Assembly: GCF_003860465.1 (NCBI RefSeq)
Contig: NZ_CP034184.1
Coordinates: 124,001-188,000 of the forward strand
Length of the DNA stretch: 64,000 bases
Origin: Deinococcus psychrotolerans
GTDB taxonomy: Bacteria; Deinococcota; Deinococci; Deinococcales; Deinococcaceae
Direction: 5' to 3'
How positions within the stretch are numbered: the first letter of the stretch is position 1; every line of letters begins with the position of its first letter. Made by a program: the position numbers and the translations under genes. Shown here in pieces: positions 57,928 to 64,000 of this stretch. A model generated the notes under the pieces. The model did no database searches and was not told where the DNA came from. It saw only the letters and a list, made by a program, of their open reading frames with translations.

Positions 57928-58935
57928 TCAGGCCGATTCACGGATGATCAACTGAGTGGGCAAACTCAACTGCACCGCCTGGCTAGAACCGGGGCTGATT
58001 TCCGTCAGGAGCAGCTCCACCGCTTTTCTGGCCATCTCGCCGTACGGCACGTGGACGGTTGTGAGGGTCGGTGCGGTGAACAGTGCGAACTCGAAATCGT
58101 CAAAGCCGCTGATCGTAACGTCGCCAGGAACATCGACGTTCAAGCGGTGGGCCGCCCTGAGTGCTCCAGCCGCCATCCGGTCATTGCCCGCCAGCACCGC
58201 GTCCGGCGCGAAAGAACCGGCATGTAGGGCTTCAAAGGCAGCCTTGCCCGAATCGTATGACCAGTCGCCCTGCACCACCTGATGAGCCAGGCCATGCTGC
58301 TCAGCGGCCTGCGTGAAGCTCTCGCGGCGCGCGGCGGCGGTGCTGCCCTGATCGTCCTTGGGGATAATTAGGGCCAGGCGGCGGCGGCCCTGCTGGGCCA
58401 GGTGGGTGACCAATTGCACCATCCCCTGCGCGTAATCGGCGGTCACGCTGGGCATATCGAGGGCCGGAACCGTATGATCGAAGAATACTGTCGGCATCTT
58501 CCAGTCCCGAAACATCTGCACCTCCTGGGACGTGAGGTTGGATCCCACCACCAGCGCACCCGCGAAGCGCTGCTGCAAAAAATTGCTCTTGAGCGTCTGA
58601 AAACTCTGGGGCTGCCCATGACTGAGAAAGGCCGTGGTCATGTCGTAACCGCTTTGATTGCTCTGTGCCACGAATGCCGACTGGATGAGGTTGCGGTACG
58701 GATCACTGATGTCACTGGCCGAGTGGCCGTAGAAAGCGCAGCAAAGCGTGGTTACACGTGACTCACGCAGTGCCTTGGCTGCTTGGTTGGGGTAGTAGTC
58801 CAGGGTACGGATGGCATCCAACACGCGCTGACGGGTTGTGGGGCGGATCGAGGGATGGTCGTTGAGGACATTGGAAACCGTCTGATAGGAGACTCCCGCG
58901 TGGGCGGCAACATCCCGAAGTGTGGCACGTGTCAT
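57928..58935 (-). CDS. LacI-family transcriptional regulator
   Basis: 335 residues. Start ATG 58935 is 5 nt after AAGGAGG; an upstream GTG (58941) is closer to that site. The helix-turn-helix LRDVAAHAGVSYQTVSNVLN and hinge helix (NQAAKALRES) are typical. A periplasmic-binding-type sugar domain follows to the end. It probably represses the transporter, its own gene and the hydrolase through the three TTGAACGTTCAA sites, and releases them when the sugar binds. Confidence 0.92.
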   Translation of the reverse strand: MTRATLRDVAAHAGVSYQTVSNVLNDHPSIRPTTRQRVLDAIRTLDYYPNQAAKALRESRVTTLCCAFYGHSASDISDPYRNLIQSAFVAQSNQSGYDMTTAFLSHGQPQSFQTLKSNFLQQRFAGALVVGSNLTSQEVQMFRDWKMPTVFFDHTVPALDMPSVTADYAQGMVQLVTHLAQQGRRRLALIIPKDDQGSTAAARRESFTQAAEQHGLAHQVVQGDWSYDSGKAAFEALHAGSFAPDAVLAGNDRMAAGALRAAHRLNVDVPGDVTISGFDDFEFALFTAPTLTTVHVPYGEMARKAVELLLTEISPGSSQAVQLSLPTQLIIRESA

Positions 58936-58955
58936 GGACACCTCCTTACTTGGCT

Positions 58956-58973
58956 CATTTGAACGTTCAAATG
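58956..58973. promoter_or_regulatory. LacI-family operator before its own gene
   Basis: 18-bp perfect palindrome CATTTGAACGTTCAAATG, 20 bp upstream of the regulator start; indicates autoregulation. Confidence 0.85.
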
Positions 58974-59114
58974 AATTGAATCATGTTCAAGCGGGAAAGT
59001 CAACGTACTCGGATTGAGATCCGGACAAAAGTCTGTATACAGGGGGAATGATGCCCTGAGGGTGACCCAGTTTTGCGTAGATGGAGATAAGCCTCGACAA
59101 TAGGAGGCACCATC

Positions 59115-59492
59115 ATGACGACCCGAAAAGTCCATACCACCGAATTCAAACGCGATGCTGTGCAGCTCGCCCGCACGAGTCGCACTATTTCCGGCACCGC
59201 CCGAGATCTGGGGATCCATGTCTCTCTGCTTCGCAAGTGGACAACGGCGGAGCAGAAGGACGGCCAGGCGGCGTTCCCTGGTCAGGGTCAACAGGTCTTG
59301 AGTGCGGATCAACAGGAGCTGCGTCGGCTTCGCAAGGAAGTCGAAATTCTGCGCCAGGAGCGGGAAATACTAAAAAAAGCCACGGTCTGTCTTGGGCAGA
59401 ACAGCACCCTCGTCGTGAACGGACGCCCAGATGGACGCCACTCCTCCCGTATGGGGCTTGCCCGCTTCTTTGCCAAAGAAACTACACGCTGA
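59115..59492 (+). CDS. IS3-family OrfA carrying an in-frame mini-element
   Basis: 125 residues. Helix-turn-helix (TTEFKRDAVQLARTSRTISG) and leucine zipper (ELRRLRKEVEILRQEREILK) are normal. After KKAT the sequence VCLGQNSTLVVNGRPDGRHS (and seven more residues) has no match in the family; the normal tail FFAKETTR resumes after it. The extra residues are encoded by mini-element D (59390-59465), inserted without breaking the frame. Confidence 0.8.
   Translation: MTTRKVHTTEFKRDAVQLARTSRTISGTARDLGIHVSLLRKWTTAEQKDGQAAFPGQGQQVLSADQQELRRLRKEVEILRQEREILKKATVCLGQNSTLVVNGRPDGRHSSRMGLARFFAKETTR
59390..59465 (+). repeat. Mini-element copy D (about 76 bp), inside OrfA
   Basis: Begins TCTTGGGCAGAACAGCACCC, ends ATGGGGCTTGCCCGC. 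Near full-length match to copy A (1805-1885, opposite strand). Confidence 0.82.
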
Positions 59493-60367
59493 GATTCATG
59501 TTTATCCACGAGCACCGCACCCAGTTCCGTTTGGACATCATGTTCTTGGGCAGAACGGACGCGCTTGAGCACGCCTGCCCGCTGCCGGGTGTTGGAGGTT
59601 TCCGTGAGCGGGTATCACAGTTGGCGAAGAAGGCCCATCTCCAATCACCAGCAGCGCATCCGCGAGATTCATCACCATCGCAAAGAGCGCTACGGAGCCC
59701 CACGCATTCACGCAGAACTGCACGCCAACGGAGTCGCAGTATCCAGAAAGCGCGTTGCCCGACTGATGCGGGTAGACGGTCTCCGCGCGAAAGGCAAGCG
59801 TCGTTTGGTCCGTACCACCGACAGCAATCACCATGACCCGGTTGCTCCCAACCTGCTGGATCGTCAGTTCAACGTTGAGCAGCTCAATCAGGTCTGGGCC
59901 GCTGATTTGACCTACATTCCCACGAAGGAAGGCTGGCTGTATCTCGCGGTCACACTCGACCTGTGTTCACGAGCAGTCGTTGGTTACGCCATGGACGCCC
60001 AGATGCCCGCCACCCTGCCCTAGCTGCCTTACAGATGGCCGTTCAGCGTCGTGATCCACCGCCCGGCTTCCACCACAGCGACCAAGGCAGCCAATATATC
60101 AGCCACGTTTTTCAAGCCGCCCTGATCCAGACTCAGGCGCGGTGCAGCATGAACCGAAAAGGAGAATGTTGGGACAATGCTGTTGTGGAGAGCTTTTTCA
60201 GCTCCCTTTTCAGGGAGCTGATCGAGGATACGATCTTCGAAACCCGCGCCGATGCCAGACACGCCATCTTCGAGTTCATTGAAGTGTTCTACAACCGCCA
60301 GCGCCGTCACTCCACACTCGGCTACTTGACACCCGCCGACTTCGAACGCCAAGCTACAGCCGCTTAA
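59493..60367 (+). pseudogene. IS3-family OrfB, frameshifted
   Basis: The coding sequence starts with LRFMFIHEHRTQFRLDIM in one frame, is broken by the 40-bp copy E, then runs CRVLEVSVSGYHSWRRRPIS through QVWAADLTYIPTKEGWLYLA to VGYAMDAQM, where a second frameshift (near 60000) separates it from LAALQMAVQRRDPPPGFHHS and ENSECWDNAVVESFF-like residues. All three DDE acids exist in the DNA but not in one frame. The element is inactive by itself. Confidence 0.82.
59543..59582 (+). repeat. Mini-element copy E (40 bp), inside OrfB
   Basis: TTCTTGGGCAGAACGGACGC then 20 more bases ending GCCTGCCCGC. Removing it rejoins GACATCATG with TGCCGGGTG and restores the OrfB frame. Nearly identical to copy C in IS6. 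Confidence 0.88.
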
Positions 60368-60397
60368 CTTCAACTACGCGAAAACGGGGCAGGCCCA

Positions 60398-60542
60398 GTC
60401 CATGTTCGTGGTGAGAGTGACTTGATCTTCAGAACAACCTCGCACGCCGTCTATCATGAGCCCGGTCGAGGAAAAACAACCAGACCGATGACATTCATAT
60501 GACTCATCTCGCTTGTAGAATTTGCCTCAAGTCACGCTGATA
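60398..60542 (+). promoter_or_regulatory. Upstream region of the LOV/HD-GYP gene
   Basis: 145 bp without a gene. TAGAAT at 60516-60521 is a plausible -10 box, giving a leader of about 15 nt before the ATG at 60543. No ribosome-binding site is obvious. Confidence 0.4.
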
Positions 60543-63500
60543 ATGGAGGAACCAGCCATCGACCAGTTCGGCGTACCTGACTCCCAGCTCCTGCGCCAAG
60601 CTTTCGCGGTGAGCGTTATCGGCGTCGTCATCAGCGATGCACGGCATCCCGATCTACCGATCATTTTCGTCAATCCCGCCTTCGAGCGGCTCAGCGGCTA
60701 CCCGGCTGCCGAGATCATCGGGCGCAACTGCCGCTTCTTGCAAGGCCAGGATCGCGATCAGGACGCCCGGCGTGAGATCAGTCTCGCCCTGGCACAGGGG
60801 CAGGACGTCACCACAGTGCTGCGCAACTACCGCAAAGACGGAACGTTGTTCTACAACGAGTTGACCATCAGTCCCATCCGTGACGTGGCAGGCACCGTCA
60901 CCCACTTCGTGGGCTTCCAAAACGACGTCACCGCGCGTGAGCAGGCTAGGCAGCAAGAAGAGCGCACCAAGCAGCAACTCACGTCCACCCTGGAGCGCAT
61001 CACCGACGGCTTCGTGTCGTTTGACCAGAACTGGAACGTCACGTACGTCAACGAGGCGATGTCGAACATGACCGCCCGTCAACCCAGTGAGACCCTCGGC
61101 CAGAACCTGTTCGATTTGTCGCCGCTGTCCACCCATTCGCCGCTTGGCCTGGCCCTCCAGCAGGCCCAGAAAACCCAGAGCGTCCAACAGGTCTTGGATT
61201 ACTCGGCCATGGGCAAGCAGACGGACATCACCATTTATCCGGGCGAGGACGGCGTCTCGATGTTCGTGCGGGATGTGACCGAGAGCCGGGAAGCGCAGCG
61301 GGAGCATCAGATCAGCGAGGAGCGTTTCTCCAAGGTCTTCGAGACGAGTCCAATCGCCATTTTCATCACCCGCCAAAGCGACAATCACTTCATCGAGGTC
61401 AATGCTGAGTTCTCGCGTCAGAGCGGCTACACCCGCGCGGAGTTCCTGGGCCGTTCTTCTCAAGACCTCGGTTTGTGGGACAACTCGGCGAACCGTGAGG
61501 TCGCCTGGAGTATGGTCGACGGCGTTCTCACGGCTGTCAACCGGGAGATTCTCTTCCTCAGCAAGACCGGAGAGGAGGTCTACGGGGTGCTGTCGATTAC
61601 TCCGATGGAGGTGGCCGGTGAAGCCTGCGTGATCGGTTTCGTGCGCGACGTTACCCAGGAAAAGTGGGCCAGAGATCAGCTCCGGGTCAGCGAGGAGCGC
61701 TACGCCAAGGTCTTTGAGGCCTCCCCAATCGTCATGACGGTCTCGAATCTCAGCACCGGCCAGTACCTTGATGTCAACGCCGAATTTCTGCGTCAGGGTG
61801 GCTACACCCGCGAGGAAGTAATCGGACGCACCGCGCTTGATCTGGGCTTCTGGGTCAGTCCCCTCGACCTTGAAGCTGTGGGACGCAGCCTTATGGAGGA
61901 GGGCAAGGTTCTCAACCGTGAGGTGCAGTTCCGCTTGAAGTCTGGCGCGGTGGCCGACACCGTCATATCGGTGGTTCCAGTAATGATCGCGGGGGAAGCC
62001 TGTGCAACGACGCTGATCCGAGACGTCACCGAGGAAAAGCGGGTCAGGGATCAGCTCCAAGCCAGCGAGGAGCGCTTCGCCAAGGTCTTTGACGCTTCTC
62101 CAGTCGCCATTGTCGTCTTCCAGGTCAGTACTGGCCAATGCATCGACGCCAACGCCGAGTTTTTGCGTCGGAGCGGCTTTAGCCGCGAGGAGATGATCGG
62201 GCGCACGCCGTCTCATCTTGACGTCTGGGTCAACCCGCTGGAACGCGACGATGTCGGGCGAACGCTTCAGGCAGAGGGGAAGGTCGTCAACCGTGAAGTG
62301 CAGTTCCGCGGGAAGTCCGGCGCGGTGTCCGATACGCTCGTGTCCATCGTGCCGGTGATGATCGGTGGGGAAGCCTGCACGGTGATGCTGATGCGCGACA
62401 TCACCCTGGAAAAGCAATCGAAGCAGGTTCTGGCAGACAGCGAGGAGCGCCACCGCCAGATCGCGACCCAGCTGCAACGGACGCTCGACCTGTCCCTCGA
62501 CCTGATCAACTCGATTGACGCCGAGGGTCGCTTTGTCACCATGAGCGCGGCCTGCCAGCAGATCCTCGGCTACACACCTGAGGAGTTGATCGGACGCAGT
62601 TACCTCGACTTCGTCCATCCAGATGACCGGGCCATCACGGTGCAGGAGGACGACCAGATCACCGCAGGGCAGCCGACGACCAGCTTTCAGAACCGCTACC
62701 TCCACAAGGATGGACGTGTGGTTTGGCTGGAATGGGCAGCTGTGAGCCTGCCCGACGAGCCGTTGACGTACTGCGTGGCGCGCGACGTCACCGAGCGCCG
62801 GGCCGCTGAGGAAGATCAGGCGTTCCTGGCGGCCATCGTCAACGCCAGCCACGACGCCATCCTGGGTGTGACGCTGGACAGCACCATCCGCTCCTGGAAC
62901 GCGGGGGCCGAAGAGCTCTACGGCTACACGGCGGCTGAAGCCTTCGGCCAGCCGATGACCCTGGTCGTCCCGCCGGAGCTTCACGCTGAGCAACTCGAGA
63001 TGCTGAGACGGGCCGGGCAGGGTCATCGCGTCGAACCCTTCGAGTCGGTCCGGATCGCCAAAGATGGTCACCGCATCCCGGTGTTCGTTACGGTGTCGCC
63101 GATCCTTGATGTGGCTGGCCGGGTCATCGGCATCTCCAAGGTCGCGCAGGACATCACCGCACGTCAGGCGGCGGAGCGCGAGATTCAGGCGCTCAACCAA
63201 GACCTGATGCGGCAGGTCGACTACGTCACTAGCCTGCGCACGATCGACCAGTCGATTGCGTCGAGTGCCGATCCGAGTATCACCCTGGGCTTGATTCTCG
63301 ACAACATCTGTCAGCAACTCGGTGTGGACGCGGCCACCGCGCTCCTGTTCAACTTTGAGACCTTAAATCTTGACTACGCCGCCACTCGGGGATTCAGCGC
63401 CAGCATCCTGCAGGGCACAGCCGTGAAGCTCGGTGTGGGACTGGCCGGTCAGGTGGCGCTGAGCCGACAACCGCTCAGCGTGCCGGACCTCGACAGCGTC

Positions 63501-64000
63501 CTGGTGTTACCCGACTGGCGCGAAGTGATTGAGCAAGAAGGCCTCACGGCATACTACGCTGCGCCGCAGATCGCCAAGAATCAGGTGTTGGGCGTCATCG
63601 AGGTACTGAACCGCCAAGCGTTGCCCATCTCTCCCCCATGGCTGGAGATGCTCGAGACCCTGGTGGGTCAGGCGGCCATCGCCGTGGACAACGCGCGGCT
63701 GTTTGAAGAGCTGGAACGCAGCAATCTGGAGTTGCGTCTGGCCTACGACGAGACCATCGAAGGCTGGGCGCGGGCGCTGGACCTGCGCGACCGAGAAACC
63801 GAGGGCCACTCCAGGCGCGTCACCGAGATGACGGTGGCGCTGTGTCAGCGTCTGGACGCTTCACCCGAGCAGTTGGTTCATGTTCGCCGGGGGGCGCTGC
63901 TGCACGACATCGGCAAGATGGGCATCCGGGACGCGGTGTTACTCAAGCCTGGCAAGCTCACCGACGAGGAGTGGGTGGAGATGAAACAGCACCCGCGTTA
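60543..64000 (+). CDS. LOV - multi-PAS - GAF - HD-GYP photosensory phosphodiesterase (3' end outside window)
   Basis: 1152 residues are in the window and the frame is still open. Residues about 20-125 are a LOV domain with GRNCRFLQGQDRDQ (Cys about 63) and LRNYRKDGTLFYNELTISPI. About six PAS domains follow to about residue 885; three consecutive ones are close copies (RFSKVFETSPIAIFI, RYAKVFEASPIVMTV, RFAKVFDASPVAIVV). A GAF domain (about 900-1060) and the start of an HD-GYP domain (GWARALDLRDRETEGHSRRV; LLHDIGKMGIRDAVLLKPGK) come next. It should degrade cyclic-di-GMP under blue-light and other control. Confidence 0.9.
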   Translation, partial: MEEPAIDQFGVPDSQLLRQAFAVSVIGVVISDARHPDLPIIFVNPAFERLSGYPAAEIIGRNCRFLQGQDRDQDARREISLALAQGQDVTTVLRNYRKDGTLFYNELTISPIRDVAGTVTHFVGFQNDVTAREQARQQEERTKQQLTSTLERITDGFVSFDQNWNVTYVNEAMSNMTARQPSETLGQNLFDLSPLSTHSPLGLALQQAQKTQSVQQVLDYSAMGKQTDITIYPGEDGVSMFVRDVTESREAQREHQISEERFSKVFETSPIAIFITRQSDNHFIEVNAEFSRQSGYTRAEFLGRSSQDLGLWDNSANREVAWSMVDGVLTAVNREILFLSKTGEEVYGVLSITPMEVAGEACVIGFVRDVTQEKWARDQLRVSEERYAKVFEASPIVMTVSNLSTGQYLDVNAEFLRQGGYTREEVIGRTALDLGFWVSPLDLEAVGRSLMEEGKVLNREVQFRLKSGAVADTVISVVPVMIAGEACATTLIRDVTEEKRVRDQLQASEERFAKVFDASPVAIVVFQVSTGQCIDANAEFLRRSGFSREEMIGRTPSHLDVWVNPLERDDVGRTLQAEGKVVNREVQFRGKSGAVSDTLVSIVPVMIGGEACTVMLMRDITLEKQSKQVLADSEERHRQIATQLQRTLDLSLDLINSIDAEGRFVTMSAACQQILGYTPEELIGRSYLDFVHPDDRAITVQEDDQITAGQPTTSFQNRYLHKDGRVVWLEWAAVSLPDEPLTYCVARDVTERRAAEEDQAFLAAIVNASHDAILGVTLDSTIRSWNAGAEELYGYTAAEAFGQPMTLVVPPELHAEQLEMLRRAGQGHRVEPFESVRIAKDGHRIPVFVTVSPILDVAGRVIGISKVAQDITARQAAEREIQALNQDLMRQVDYVTSLRTIDQSIASSADPSITLGLILDNICQQLGVDAATALLFNFETLNLDYAATRGFSASILQGTAVKLGVGLAGQVALSRQPLSVPDLDSVLVLPDWREVIEQEGLTAYYAAPQIAKNQVLGVIEVLNRQALPISPPWLEMLETLVGQAAIAVDNARLFEELERSNLELRLAYDETIEGWARALDLRDRETEGHSRRVTEMTVALCQRLDASPEQLVHVRRGALLHDIGKMGIRDAVLLKPGKLTDEEWVEMKQHPR

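Larger units (their letters stand above)
59057..60397 (+). mobile_element. IS3-family element with two mini-element insertions
   Basis: About 1341 bp. Left end TGAGGGTGACCCAGTTTTGC, right end imperfect inverse (read inward TGGGCCTGCCCCGTTTTCGC). It contains orfA and a broken orfB. A 21-bp copy of its left end stands alone at 27019. The exact right border is uncertain by a few bases. Confidence 0.82.

Noticed and set aside
60654..63317. An 887-codon open frame on the minus strand
   Set aside because: It is antisense to the LOV/multi-PAS/HD-GYP gene, whose domains are unmistakable. The long frame reflects high-GC codon bias and shows no protein-like motif.
1..64000. tRNA, rRNA or a replication origin
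   Set aside because: I looked for tRNA-like T-arm sequences, rRNA blocks, DnaA-box clusters and parABS-like repeats and saw none that I could support.

Overview
The window is high-GC DNA from an environmental bacterium, most probably a Deinococcus or close relative. The evidence is the gene content (a photolyase carrying a uracil-DNA glycosylase, DinB, SARP/AfsR-type regulators, Cu/Zn SOD, a beta-CASP RNase), the repeated -10 boxes 5-6 nt before start codons (leaderless style), and the heavy insertion-sequence load. No rRNA, tRNA or CRISPR array was seen. It looks like an accessory, IS-rich replicon or chromosomal island.

Layout. 1-3.3 kb: gene debris, a 906-bp duplicated segment whose sister lies at 30081-30986, an HD-GYP protein, and a tiny secreted-peptide gene next to a TPR/winged-helix regulator (3.3-5.2 kb). 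5.2-6.1 kb: decayed IS6 element. 6.2-16.9 kb: an archaic (Csu-like) chaperone-usher pilus operon, all on the minus strand: three spore-coat-U pilins, a 29-residue-repeat lipoprotein, chaperone, usher and a fourth SCPU protein, followed by an AfsR-like STAND regulator. A heptamer-4 bp-heptamer direct repeat sits just upstream of the pilus -10 box and recurs upstream of a PAS-GGDEF gene (17.0-19.1 kb) that an IS3 element has split. 19.2-20.9 kb: IS4-type debris. 20.9-27.0 kb: five tightly coupled plus-strand genes forming an EAD / helical protein / double-GTPase / GAP1 conflict system, the most notable locus here. 27.0-34.5 kb: IS110, a CoiA-like nuclease with a coupled cysteine-rich protein, the MBL/beta-CASP RNase, a 44-residue membrane protein, and an intact plus a broken tyrosine recombinase. 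34.5-42 kb: a secreted SOD/propeller fusion with a sorbosone-dehydrogenase-like protein, a photolyase-UDG fusion, a secreted HNH nuclease, and dinB. 42.1-42.9 kb: IS6. 43-52.3 kb: LOV-GGDEF, PAS-GGDEF-EAL, PAS-histidine kinase, CheB, CheB-CheR-PAS and a receiver whose end is formed by another IS6 copy (52.3-53.1 kb). 53.2-59 kb: alpha-galactoside uptake and hydrolysis genes under a LacI regulator with three TTGAACGTTCAA operators. 59-60.4 kb: damaged IS3. 60.5 kb to the end: a LOV/multi-PAS/GAF/HD-GYP protein that runs off the window.

Themes. Blue-light and redox sensing feeds cyclic-di-GMP synthesis and breakdown, probably linked to attachment by pili. Repair genes are reorganised into unusual fusions. 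A small 40-114 bp sequence with ends TCTTGGGCAGAA and CTGCCCGC (or diverged forms) occurs five times, four of them inside insertion sequences; I do not recognise it as a named family. All function calls rest on reading sequence and motifs; no database search was possible.
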